Part shown: one piece after another, positions 9,023 through 17,732 of the stretch | Position numbering within the stretch: the stretch's first letter is position 1 | Layout of the letters: each line of letters begins with the position of its first letter | Source: Mesorhizobium sp. ORS 3324 | GTDB taxonomy: Bacteria; Pseudomonadota; Alphaproteobacteria; Rhizobiales; Rhizobiaceae | Direction: 5' to 3' | NCBI GenBank assembly: GCA_000824825.2 | Contig: LM655194.1 | Span: 112,939-176,938, forward strand | Length of the DNA stretch: 64,000 nucleotides | Made by a program: the position numbers and the translations under genes | Notes under the pieces: generated by a model | Database searches by the model: none | Told to the model about the DNA's origin: nothing | What the model saw: only the letters and a program-made list of their open reading frames with translations

Positions 9023-9257
9023 GGCGCTGCTAGGCTGCTGCAGGGGAGCGGGCCTGGGACAAGGCCCATCGTTTACCCGGCTCAGATAAATAACCTGCCA
9101 GCTATGGATTTATCTATAACCATGGAGTTATCGATGTCAACCGGCTTTGCGCTGCTAGAAGTGGCAGTGCTCCGTGGCTGGACCGATCGATGCGACTTTC
9201 ACGGCAGTCGTCCCGATGCTAGGGCTGGCCAACTATTTCAAGCATGGACAGACACTT

Positions 9258-10013
9258 GTGACCGAAGCCCGAAAACCCGTGATCGAACTCTGCGTCGAAG
9301 GCATTGACGGGCTGCTTGCCGCGCAAGCCGCCGGCGCCGACCGGGTCGAGCTTTGCGCCAGTCTCGTCGAAGGCGGCATCACGCCGAGCCTCGGCACCGT
9401 GCGCGCCGCGCTTGAACGCGCAACCATCCCCTTCCACGTCATCGTGCGCCCGCGCGGCGGCGATTTTCTCTACAGCGATGCGGAATACCAATCGATGCTC
9501 GCCGATGTCGTCGCCCTGCGCGACCTTGGCGTAGCGGGCGTCGTCGTCGGCTGCCTGACCGCCGACGGCGCCATCGACGAGGCGCGCATGAGCGAGCTGG
9601 TGCGCGCCGCCGGCCCCCTCAACGTCACCTGCCATCGCGCCTTCGACATGACGCGCGACCCGGCCGAGGCGCTCGAGGCGCTGGTCCGCTGCAAGGTGGG
9701 CCGCATGCTGACCAGCGGCCAGCGTGACACCGCGCTCGAAGGCGCCGATCTGCTCGCGCAGCTCGTTCGCCAGGCGGGCGAACGCATCATCATCCTCGGC
9801 TGCGGCGGGCTGGCGCCCGGCAATATCGCTGAAGTCCTGAGGCGAACCGGGCTGAGCGAAATGCATTTCGCCGCGCTTGCCGACGTTCCAAGCGCCATGC
9901 GCTACCGCAACCCGCATGTCGGCATGGGCGGCACCGACCTCGACCGCGAATATCGCACCACGGTGACCGATGGAGCCCTGGTGGCGGCGACGATCGCGGC
10001 AGCGAGGACTTGA
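9258..10013 (+). CDS. cutC: copper homeostasis protein CutC family
   Basis: A TIM-barrel protein of 251 residues of the CutC family, which is linked to copper tolerance although its biochemical activity is not settled. Diagnostic segments are ELCVEGIDGLLAAQAAGADR at the N-terminus, VELCASLVEGGITPSLG, VIVRPRGGDFLYS, TCHRAFDMTRDP, and the closing GCGGLAP. The frame opens at GTG 9174, but the family normally begins just before the first strand, so GTG 9258 is preferred despite a weak ribosome site. The stop codon overlaps the start of the next gene (TGATG), so the two are translationally coupled. Confidence 0.85.
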   Translation: MTEARKPVIELCVEGIDGLLAAQAAGADRVELCASLVEGGITPSLGTVRAALERATIPFHVIVRPRGGDFLYSDAEYQSMLADVVALRDLGVAGVVVGCLTADGAIDEARMSELVRAAGPLNVTCHRAFDMTRDPAEALEALVRCKVGRMLTSGQRDTALEGADLLAQLVRQAGERIIILGCGGLAPGNIAEVLRRTGLSEMHFAALADVPSAMRYRNPHVGMGGTDLDREYRTTVTDGALVAATIAAART

Positions 10014-10507
10014 TGCCGGAGACGTTGCCGATCGAGCGGATCGCGCTCGCCGACGAGGCCGCGATCCTCGCGCTTAACAACGAGCATGCTGCCGAACTGT
10101 CCTGGCTGGAACCTGAGCGGCTCTCCTTCCTGGTCCAGGAAGCGTTCTACACGCGCCGTATCGGCGCGCTCGAAGCCTTCATCATGTGCTTCGATCAGAA
10201 CGCCCGCTACGACAGCCCGAACTTCCTCTGGTTCCGCGAGCGTTATCCGCGTTTCGTCTATGTCGACCGCGTCGTCGTGGCTGCCGAAGCGCGCGGCCGC
10301 GGCCATGCCCGCCGCCTCTATGAAGACCTGTTCGAGCAGGTCCGGCGCGCCGGCCACACCATCGTCACCTGCGAGGTCAACGCCGATCCGCCGAACCCTG
10401 TCTCGGACGCCTTCCACGCCGCGCTTGGCTTCGCCGAGGTCGGCGATGCCGTGATCCACGGCGGCAAGAAGTCGGTGCGCTACTACGCCAAGCCGGTCAC
10501 AGGCTGA
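10013..10507 (+). CDS. GNAT family N-acetyltransferase
   Basis: A 164-residue acetyl-CoA-dependent N-acyltransferase. The acetyl-CoA pyrophosphate-binding motif A is seen as VDRVVVAAEARGRGHARRLY, followed by the EVNADPPNPVSDAFHAALGF helix typical of the C-terminal half. It belongs to the group of small GNAT proteins found next to cutC; the substrate is unknown. The start overlaps the cutC stop by one base. Confidence 0.87.
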   Translation: MPETLPIERIALADEAAILALNNEHAAELSWLEPERLSFLVQEAFYTRRIGALEAFIMCFDQNARYDSPNFLWFRERYPRFVYVDRVVVAAEARGRGHARRLYEDLFEQVRRAGHTIVTCEVNADPPNPVSDAFHAALGFAEVGDAVIHGGKKSVRYYAKPVTG

Positions 10508-10572
10508 ACGGCGCTGGCAATCAAAACAAGCTGACGCTAATGTAATCGCTCGCGGGTTCGGGGGCGAACAAG

Positions 10573-11061
10573 ATGCCAAGCAACGTCTTCCGCTTCGACG
10601 AGAGCTGGGACATCCCGGAAGCGACGCCTCGGGAAGTATGGGACGTGCTCTCCGATGCCGAGTTGCTGCCGCTGTGGTGGGGCGACGCCTACAAGGAGGT
10701 CGAGCCGCTCGATAAGAAGGGCAAGGGCGTAGTCGGCTCGCGAGCGAGAGCGAGAGCCCGAGGCGCCCTGCCCTACGAGCTGAACTTCATCATCGAGGCC
10801 GCCGAGCTCGAGCCGGGCCGTCTGGTGGTGGTGAAGACCTTCGGCGATTTCGACGGATTATGGCGCGCCGAGCTGTCGCCGTCCGGGACCGGTACGCATG
10901 TAAATCTCATCTGGCAGGTGACGGTCGAAAGGCCGATCCTCAAATTCTTCGCGCCGCTGCTCAGGCCAGCCTTCGCATGGAATCATCGCTGGACCACGCC
11001 GCGCGGCGAAGCCGGCCTTCGCCGCTATCTGGCCGCGCGGAAGAATGACAAGGTGGCCTGA
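10573..11061 (+). CDS. SRPBCC (polyketide cyclase-like) protein
   Basis: A 162-residue START-like protein. The opening strand with the [20 protein letters not shown] pattern, the [10 protein letters not shown] loop and a C-terminal helix are typical of the polyketide cyclase/dehydrase subgroup. The ribosome site is weak. The gene is 65 bp after the GNAT gene and ends before a repeat element and a hairpin. Function unknown. Confidence 0.82.
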   Translation: MPSNVFRFDESWDIPEATPREVWDVLSDAELLPLWWGDAYKEVEPLDKKGKGVVGSRARARARGALPYELNFIIEAAELEPGRLVVVKTFGDFDGLWRAELSPSGTGTHVNLIWQVTVERPILKFFAPLLRPAFAWNHRWTTPRGEAGLRRYLAARKNDKVA

Positions 11062-11065
11062 CCTC

Positions 11066-11114
11066 GAGCATGATCCCGAAAAGTGGAATCCGGTTTTCGG
11101 AAAAGATCATGCTC
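11066..11114. repeat. rhizobial-type intergenic palindrome, copy 1
   Basis: Arms GAGCATGATC and GATCATGCTC flank a core containing AAAAGTGG...CCGGTTTT. The same core recurs at 50996-51045 and, degenerate, at 25993-26025. Such palindromes are abundant between genes in Mesorhizobium-like genomes. It may form a stable RNA hairpin at the 3' end of the transcript. Confidence 0.8.
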
Positions 11115-11132
11115 AAACAAAGGAGTAGAGCC

Positions 11133-11155
11133 CCATCCCGATTTTGTCGGGATGG
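11133..11155. terminator. hairpin between convergent genes
   Basis: A perfect 9-bp stem (CCATCCCGA / TCGGGATGG) with a TTTTG loop lies between the plus-strand SRPBCC gene and the minus-strand acyltransferase. It could terminate transcription from either side, though no long U-run follows. Confidence 0.55.
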
Positions 11156-11167
11156 AACAGGCTCTGC

Positions 11168-12190
11168 TCACCAATTGCGGTTGAGCCAGCCGCGGGCCGG
11201 TTTTTCGACGATGTAGTAGCTCGCCAGCGCGCAGGCGAAGACGGCAGCCAGCATCGGGATCGGCGCGCTGTCGCGGTCATAGACGAATTTGTAGAAGGGC
11301 TGCTGCCAGAGATAGAGCGAATAGGACCACAGCCCCAGCATCACCATCGGCCGCGACGACAGCAACCCGGTCAGGTAGCCCCCGGAGAAGTCGAGCGCGT
11401 TGACGGCCAGTGCCAGCATCGGCACGCCCAGTAGATAGTGCACGGGCGTCGGCATCGGATCGAGGAACAGCAGCACCGCGCCCGCGGCGGCCGCAAGCGC
11501 CACATGCCGGTTCTTCAGGAAGGCCGGCAGGCGTCCGTCGGCCTTGAGCAGGCAGATCGCCGCCGACACAAGTATGGACGCGACATGCACGTCGGTCCGC
11601 CAGTAGCTGGTCTCGTAGTCCATGCCGAAAACCCAGTACGAAACGGCGCCATTGGCCATGGCAAGCAGCGACAGCCCAACAAGCAGCCGCACGACATTCG
11701 CGCGCCCGGAAACCACCACGCTGATCAGCGCGAGGAGGATGTAGGAATGCTCCTCGACGCAGAGCGACCAGATATGGTCGAGCGCGCCGGCGCGGTTGAT
11801 GAGGATGCCCGCATAATTGTAGGTGAATGTCAGCGCCGTCAGCGCCGCCTTCCATTTGAAGGCGATCGATGTGCCGGCAAGCCCGGCCATTGCGGCAATC
11901 ACGAACACCAGCAGCGCGGGATAGATGCGCGAGAAGCGGCGTTTGAAGAACTTCTTCAGCGGAAAGTGTTCGATGAACAGGATCTCGGCCATCAGCCGTC
12001 CGCTGAGCACGAAGAAGAACTCGACGCCCAGAACGCCGAGATTGATGCCGGGAACCGGAAAGAAGTGGCCGATCAGGACCAGCGCGATCGACAGTCCGCG
12101 CCAGCCGTCGAGATAGGCCAGTCTTGTCCGCGCTGTGCGGTCGACTGCGGCCCGTGGCAGGACACCGGCCGTCGCGGAGATGTCGGTCAT
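11168..12190 (-). CDS. acyltransferase 3 family membrane protein
   Basis: A 340-residue polytopic inner-membrane protein of the acyltransferase 3 (OafA/NodX) family, which O-acylates sugars of exopolysaccharide, LPS or Nod factors. The N-terminal motif LDGWRGLSIALVLIGHFF carries the expected Arg and His. About ten hydrophobic segments follow, with the FFFVLSGRLMAEILF and RRFSRIYPALL segments characteristic of the family. ATG 12190 has AAGGGA upstream; a longer frame from 12298 is less likely. No polysaccharide genes are adjacent, so the target is unknown. Confidence 0.87.
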   Translation of the reverse strand: MTDISATAGVLPRAAVDRTARTRLAYLDGWRGLSIALVLIGHFFPVPGINLGVLGVEFFFVLSGRLMAEILFIEHFPLKKFFKRRFSRIYPALLVFVIAAMAGLAGTSIAFKWKAALTALTFTYNYAGILINRAGALDHIWSLCVEEHSYILLALISVVVSGRANVVRLLVGLSLLAMANGAVSYWVFGMDYETSYWRTDVHVASILVSAAICLLKADGRLPAFLKNRHVALAAAAGAVLLFLDPMPTPVHYLLGVPMLALAVNALDFSGGYLTGLLSSRPMVMLGLWSYSLYLWQQPFYKFVYDRDSAPIPMLAAVFACALASYYIVEKPARGWLNRNW

Positions 12191-12354
12191 GCCCGTCCCT
12201 TCGCAACTCGAGATCCGAATGCGGGTCGATAGCCGCCTTTCGGATCCCCCTCGTATTCCCGCCAATGTCATTTTGCAGTGCGGGATAATCTTGTGCAAGT
12301 GCGAAGCCGCGAATTTGTCGGGTAATTCCTGCCAAGTGGCTGTGAGTACAAAAG

Positions 12355-12383
12355 AAAAAAGGGGCCGCGGCGGCCCCTTTTTT
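12355..12383. terminator. bidirectional rho-independent terminator
   Basis: Six A, a 7-bp GC stem (GGGGCCG / CGGCCCC, 3-base loop) and six T make a symmetric intrinsic terminator. It lies 19 bp beyond the stop of coxM on the minus strand and so closes the coxSLM operon. Confidence 0.92.
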
Positions 12384-12401
12384 CAGCCAGGCTGAGAGCG
12401 T

Positions 12402-13199
12402 TCAGGCGTTGGCGGCGGCCACGGCGCGCCTCGCCATCACCGCGATCAGATTGGCGCGATATTCGGCCGAGGCATGGATGTCGCTCATCAGGCCGTCCGC
12501 GGACACTTTGAGGCCATCCAGCGACGAGGCATCGAATTTCTTGGCCAGCGCCGCCTCGATTTCCTTGGAGCGGAAGACGCCGTCGTCGCCGGCGCCGGTC
12601 ACGGCGGCCCTCACCCCATCCTTGCCCTTGGTCACGAACACGCCGACGATCGCATAGCGCGAGGCCGGGTTGCGGAATTTCTGGTAGGCCGCCTTGGCCG
12701 GCGCAATGAAGGTGATGGCGGTGATGATCTCGCCCTCCTTCAACGCCGTCTCGAACAGCCCCTTGAAGAACTTGTCGGCGACGATCTCACGCTTGTTGGT
12801 GACGATCGTCGCCCCCAACGCCAGCAGAGCCGCCGGGTAGTCGGCCGCCGGATCGTTGTTGGCGATGGAGCCTCCGATCGTGCCTTTGTAGCGCACCGCC
12901 GGATCGCCGATCAGCGAGGCCATATGCGCAAGCGCCGGGCAGGCTTTTTTCAGCTTCTCGTCGGTGGAGACATCATAATGCGTCGTTGCCGCACCTATGG
13001 TGACCGTCTTGCCGGACACCTTGACGCCTTGCAGCTCCTTCAGCCGCGACACGTCGACCAGATCGGAAGGCGATGCAAGCCGCGTCTTCATCGCCGGAAT
13101 CAGCGTCATGCCGCCGGAGAGCAGCTTGGCGTCGCCACCCTTCAGCAGCTTGGCGGCGTCGGCGACCGAGGCGGCGCGATGGTAGTTGACTGAGTACAT
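12402..13199 (-). CDS. CoxM-type FAD-binding subunit of molybdenum hydroxylase
   Basis: The 265-residue medium subunit of a xanthine dehydrogenase/CO dehydrogenase family enzyme. It holds FAD, which passes electrons from the iron-sulfur subunit to an acceptor. FAD-binding segments are visible: KLLSGGMTLIPAMKTRL near the N-terminus and the TIGGSIANNDPAADYPAALL loop. ATG 13199 is preceded by GGGGAGGA; an upstream extension consists of translated repeat DNA and is rejected. It is the last gene of the coxS-coxL-coxM order, 117 bp after coxL, with a hairpin repeat in the gap. Confidence 0.92.
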   Translation of the reverse strand: MYSVNYHRAASVADAAKLLKGGDAKLLSGGMTLIPAMKTRLASPSDLVDVSRLKELQGVKVSGKTVTIGAATTHYDVSTDEKLKKACPALAHMASLIGDPAVRYKGTIGGSIANNDPAADYPAALLALGATIVTNKREIVADKFFKGLFETALKEGEIITAITFIAPAKAAYQKFRNPASRYAIVGVFVTKGKDGVRAAVTGAGDDGVFRSKEIEAALAKKFDASSLDGLKVSADGLMSDIHASAEYRANLIAVMARRAVAAANA

Positions 13200-13236
13200 G
13201 GGATCCTCCCCTAAAGTGAACGGTGAATGGTGAAAT

Positions 13237-13310
13237 AGTGAATGGTGAATTGGCAGGCTGGCGGCATCGCAGCACGTCTTCCTTTCGCCATTCACAATTC
13301 ACCATTCACT
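13237..13310. repeat. simple-repeat inverted repeat in coxL-coxM gap
   Basis: A perfect 16-bp inverted repeat (left arm AGTGAATGGTGAATTG at 13237-13252, right arm at 13295-13310). Both arms are built from a GTGAATG-like motif that is repeated further on each side. It lies inside the transcribed operon and can form an RNA hairpin. Confidence 0.85.
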
Positions 13311-13316
13311 CCCGTT

Positions 13317-15662
13317 TCAGTGCTTGGCATGGATGGCCGACCACACGGTCGACGGCGATGCCGGCATGGGAATGTCGGCGACGCCGAGCGCATCGGTGAT
13401 GGCGTTGATCACCGCTGGCGGCGAACCGATGGCGCCGGCCTCGCCGCAGCCTTTGACGCCCAGCGGATTGCCGGGGCAGGGCGTGTTCGAGGTCGAGACC
13501 TTGAACGACGGCAGGTCGTCGGCGCGCGGCATGGTGTAATCCATGTAACTCGCCGTCAGCAACTGGCCGCTCGCGTCGTAGCGGGTGCCTTCGAGCAGCG
13601 CTTGGCCGACGCCTTGCGCGATGCCGCCATGCACCTGCCCCTCGACGATCATCGGATTGATGATGTTGCCGAAATCGTCGGCCGCGACGAACTGGACAAT
13701 CTCGGTGAGGCCGGTTTCCGGATCGATCTCGACCTCGCAGATGTAGCAACCGGCCGGGAAGGTGAAGTTCGAGGGATCGTAGAAGGCGGTTTCCTTCAAG
13801 CCGGGCTCCATGCCTGCCGGCAGGTTGTGGGCGGTATAGGCGGCGAGCGCCACCTGGAACCATGGCAGGCTCTTGTCGGTGCCGGCGACCTTGACCTCGC
13901 CATTCTCGATGACGACGTCGCCCTCGTCGGCTTCGAGCAGATGCGCCGCGATCTTCTTCGCCTTGGCTTCGACCTTGTCGAGCGCCTTGGCGACAGCCGA
14001 CATGCCGACAGCGCCCGAGCGCGAGCCGTAGGTGCCCATGCCCATCTGCACCTTGTCGGTGTCGCCGTGGACGATCGAGACCGAATCGATCGGCACGCCG
14101 AAGCGCTGGTTGACCAGCTGGGCGAAGGTCGTCTCATGGCCCTGGCCATGGCTGTGCGAGCCGGTCAGCACCTCGATCGTGCCGACGGCGTTGACGCGCA
14201 CTTCCGCCGATTCCCAAAGGCCGACGCCGGCGCCGAGCGAGCCGACCGCCGCCGACGGCGCGAGGCCGCAAGCCTCGATGTAGCAGCTCATGCCGATGCC
14301 GCGCAGCTTGCCGCGCTTGGCGGCATCCGCCTTTCGCTTGGCGAAGCCGGCATAGTCGGCCGCCTTCATCGCAGCATCGAGCGAAGCGTTATAGTCGCCC
14401 GCGTCATAGCTCAGGATGACTGGTGTCTGGTGCGGGAAGGAGGTGATGAAGTTCTTGCGCCTCAACTCGGCCGGCGACACGCCGAGTTCGCGCGCGGCCG
14501 TCTCCATCGTGCGCTCCAGCAGATAGGTGGCTTCCGGCCGCCCTGCCCCGCGATAGGCATCGACGGGGGCGGTGTTGGTGTAGACCGTGCGCACATTGGC
14601 GTGGATGGCCGGGATGTCGTACTGGCCCGACAGCAGCGTGGCGTAGAGATAGGTCGGCACGCAGGACGAGAACAGCGACATGTAGGCGCCGAGATTGGCT
14701 ATCGTGTCGACCTTGAGGCCGGTGATCCGGTTGTCCTTGTCGAAGGCCATCTCCACCGTCGAGACATGGTCGCGGCCATGCGCGTCGGCGAGGAAGCTCT
14801 CGGTGCGGTCGGCCGCCCATTTGACCGGCACGCCGGTCTTCTTCGACGCCCACAGGCAGACGATCTCTTCCGGGTAGATGTAGATCTTGGAGCCGAAGCC
14901 GCCACCGACATCGGGCGCGATCACCCGGAGCTTGTTTTCCGGCGCGACATTGTAGAACGCGCTCATCACCAGCCGCGCGACATGCGGGTTCTGTGACGTC
15001 GTCCAGCAGGTATAATGGTCCTCGGCCTTGTCGTAGTGGCCAAGCGCGGCGCGCGGCTCCATGGCGTTCGGCACCAGCCGGTTGTTGACGATCTTCATGC
15101 GCGTGACATGCGCGGCCGACTTGATCGCGGCATCGACCGCCTTGCCGTCGCCGATCTCCCAGTCGAAGATCAGGTTGTTCTCGGCTTCCGCATGGATTTG
15201 CGGTGCGCCCGGCTGCAGCGCCTTGGTGGCGTCGACCACCGCCTTCAATTCCTTGTAGGTGATCTCGACCGCTTCCGAGGCGTCGCGCGCCTGGCCTTTG
15301 GTGTCGGCAATGACGATGACGACCGCGTCGCCGACGTAACGCACCTTGTCGACGGCGAGCGGCGACCAGGCGCCCATCTTCATCGGCGAGCCGTCCTTGG
15401 AATGGATCATCCAGCCGCAGATCAAATTGCCGATGCCGTCGGCCTTGAGCTCCTTGCCGGTCAGCACGCCGACGACGCCGGGCATGCCTTGAGCCTTCTT
15501 CACATCGATCTTCTTGATCTGCGCATGCGCGTGCGGGCTGCGCACGAACACGGCATGCTTCATCCCGGGAACCACCATGTCGTCGACGTAGCGGCCGCCG
15601 CCGGTGATGAACCTCTTGTCTTCCTTGCGCGCCACGCGAGCGCCGACACCTTCGATACCCAT
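13317..15662 (-). CDS. CoxL-type molybdopterin catalytic subunit (form II)
   Basis: The 781-residue large subunit of a molybdenum hydroxylase, carrying the Mo-molybdopterin-cytosine-dinucleotide site. The family pattern is complete: [19 protein letters not shown] at the start, DVGGGFGSK in the cofactor region, the active-site loop A369-YRGAGR, and a C-terminal [14 protein letters not shown]. The loop is the form II type (AYRGAGR) and not the AYXCSFR loop of true CO dehydrogenase, so the substrate may be another aldehyde, purine or heteroaromatic compound. GGAGG precedes ATG 15662. The gene sits between coxS and coxM. Confidence 0.93.
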   Translation of the reverse strand: MGIEGVGARVARKEDKRFITGGGRYVDDMVVPGMKHAVFVRSPHAHAQIKKIDVKKAQGMPGVVGVLTGKELKADGIGNLICGWMIHSKDGSPMKMGAWSPLAVDKVRYVGDAVVIVIADTKGQARDASEAVEITYKELKAVVDATKALQPGAPQIHAEAENNLIFDWEIGDGKAVDAAIKSAAHVTRMKIVNNRLVPNAMEPRAALGHYDKAEDHYTCWTTSQNPHVARLVMSAFYNVAPENKLRVIAPDVGGGFGSKIYIYPEEIVCLWASKKTGVPVKWAADRTESFLADAHGRDHVSTVEMAFDKDNRITGLKVDTIANLGAYMSLFSSCVPTYLYATLLSGQYDIPAIHANVRTVYTNTAPVDAYRGAGRPEATYLLERTMETAARELGVSPAELRRKNFITSFPHQTPVILSYDAGDYNASLDAAMKAADYAGFAKRKADAAKRGKLRGIGMSCYIEACGLAPSAAVGSLGAGVGLWESAEVRVNAVGTIEVLTGSHSHGQGHETTFAQLVNQRFGVPIDSVSIVHGDTDKVQMGMGTYGSRSGAVGMSAVAKALDKVEAKAKKIAAHLLEADEGDVVIENGEVKVAGTDKSLPWFQVALAAYTAHNLPAGMEPGLKETAFYDPSNFTFPAGCYICEVEIDPETGLTEIVQFVAADDFGNIINPMIVEGQVHGGIAQGVGQALLEGTRYDASGQLLTASYMDYTMPRADDLPSFKVSTSNTPCPGNPLGVKGCGEAGAIGSPPAVINAITDALGVADIPMPASPSTVWSAIHAKH

Positions 15663-15681
15663 TAGAAATTCCTCCGGAATT

Positions 15682-15771
15682 TAGGGGAGTAGGGCAGTAG
15701 GGGAGTAAGGGAGGAGGGAATTAAGTGCCAAGCGGCTTACTCCCTTACTCCCCTATTCCCTTACTCCCCTA
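15682..15771. repeat. simple-repeat hairpin in coxS-coxL gap
   Basis: Two arms of about 35 bp (15682-15716 and 15737-15771), each made of a repeated TAGGGGAGTAAGGG-like unit, are inverted relative to one another with only a few mismatches and a 20-base loop. They fill nearly the whole gap between the coxS stop and the coxL ribosome site. Confidence 0.88.
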
Positions 15772-16272
<501 letters not shown>

Positions 16273-16562
16273 GCAACCTCCCCTGGGTATAACCTTGGTC
16301 TATCGCGTTGCCGATGCCGTGCTTGTGCTTCGGCAGTGCGTTATTTCCACACCGTACAACGGGCAAAACAGCCCTGCCAGCGCTCCTTCCATTGTACTTT
16401 CGATCATGGCGAAAGCCATGTGCGGCGCAGCAACCGGCCCATTGCCAAAACCGGGATTGAGGGCAAAGATGCCTGCGACGCGCGCGTGCCTGACACACAC
16501 AAAAGGACACGCATAGAAAAGACACGCATAAACAGCGTCGGAGGAATTCGAGGAGAAGGCAG

Positions 16563-17726
16563 CTGGCCAATTCCAGCACGCGCTATGCATGCGGCCTCTC
16601 GGCGCTCACCACGGATGAGCCCGACCCTGATGCCTTTGCCAGGACCATCGCGGCCGAATCGAGAGCCGTCGACGCCGGCTTCGCGCTGCTCTTCTTCTCC
16701 CAAAGCCTCGTCGACGCTTCGGCATTGGCGGATGCGTTGAAGCTGCATGCGCCTTCGCTTGCCTATGCCGGCTGCTCGACCGCCGGCGAGATCACGCCGC
16801 AAGGGCTCGAGGAAGGCCATGTCCTCGCGCTGCTTTTGCCAAAAGCATCGTTTTCGACCGCCAGCACCATGGTCGAGAACCTCTCCTCCTCTGGGATGGA
16901 CAGGATCACCGGCGAGGTCGCCTCGCTGCGACGCCTGCTGCGTGGCCGTGCCGGCCGGGCGAAGAGCGTGTTCGCGCTCTGCTTGATCGATGGGCTGTCC
17001 TATGCCGAGGAAGCGGTCACCTCAGCCATCCACTGGGGACTGGATGACATTCCGCTGATCGGCGGCTCGGCGGGAGACGACCTTAAATTCGAAACGACGA
17101 GGCTGATCTCGAACGGCAAGGTCGCTTCCGACAGCGCCATCGTCGTGCTGATCGCGACCGAGATCCCCTTCCACGTCTTCAAGACCGACAATTTCATTCC
17201 CACCGACGAGAAGCTGGTGGTCACCGCATCTGATCCCGACCATCGAATCGTCCGCGAATTCAACGCCACCAACGCCGCGGAGGAATACGCCACCTCCGTC
17301 GGCATGGTGCCGCAGGCGCTGACACCCTTGAGCTTTGCGTCCCACCCCGTCGTGGTGAAGGTCGGCGGCGAATATTATTGCCGCTCGATCCAGCGCATGC
17401 ATGCCGACGGCTCGCTGTCCTTCTTCTGCGCCATCGACGACGGCGTCGTTCTCTCCATCGCTCAGCCCAAGAACATGGTGGAAGCGACGCGCGCCGCCCT
17501 GCAGGACGTCGAGCGCAAGCTCGGCGGCATCGACATGGTCCTCGGATTCGACTGCGTACTGCGCCGGCTCGATGCGCGCAACCGCCAGGTCTTCCGCGAT
17601 ATTTCCGAGCTCTACCGGACCAAGAACGTCATCGGTTTCGGCACCTATGGCGAGCAGTACCGCTCGATGCATCTCAACCAGACCTTCACCGGCATCGCCT
17701 TCGGTGAGCGTCGGGCGGCCGAGTGA
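16563..17726 (+). CDS. FIST-domain sensory protein, probable CTG start
   Basis: A FIST N plus FIST C protein of about 387 residues, a family predicted to sense small ligands such as amino acids and to feed signalling proteins. Family segments include YAGCSTAGEITPQGLEEGHV, IGGSAGDDLKF and GFGTYGEQYRSMHLNQTFTG. The clear homology-like sequence (ALLFFSQSLVDAS and before) extends upstream of the first standard start (TTG 16725). The open frame runs back to a stop at 16491 without ATG, GTG or TTG. CTG at 16563, with AGGAG seven bases upstream, is the best start. The next gene, a hybrid kinase, begins six bases after the stop. Confidence 0.85.
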   Translation: MANSSTRYACGLSALTTDEPDPDAFARTIAAESRAVDAGFALLFFSQSLVDASALADALKLHAPSLAYAGCSTAGEITPQGLEEGHVLALLLPKASFSTASTMVENLSSSGMDRITGEVASLRRLLRGRAGRAKSVFALCLIDGLSYAEEAVTSAIHWGLDDIPLIGGSAGDDLKFETTRLISNGKVASDSAIVVLIATEIPFHVFKTDNFIPTDEKLVVTASDPDHRIVREFNATNAAEEYATSVGMVPQALTPLSFASHPVVVKVGGEYYCRSIQRMHADGSLSFFCAIDDGVVLSIAQPKNMVEATRAALQDVERKLGGIDMVLGFDCVLRRLDARNRQVFRDISELYRTKNVIGFGTYGEQYRSMHLNQTFTGIAFGERRAAE

Positions 17727-17732
17727 ACTGCC

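Noticed and set aside
13242..14996. 584-codon frame opposite coxL
   Set aside because: Antisense shadow in high-GC DNA, with low-complexity Arg/Asp/Gly-rich translation and no domain.
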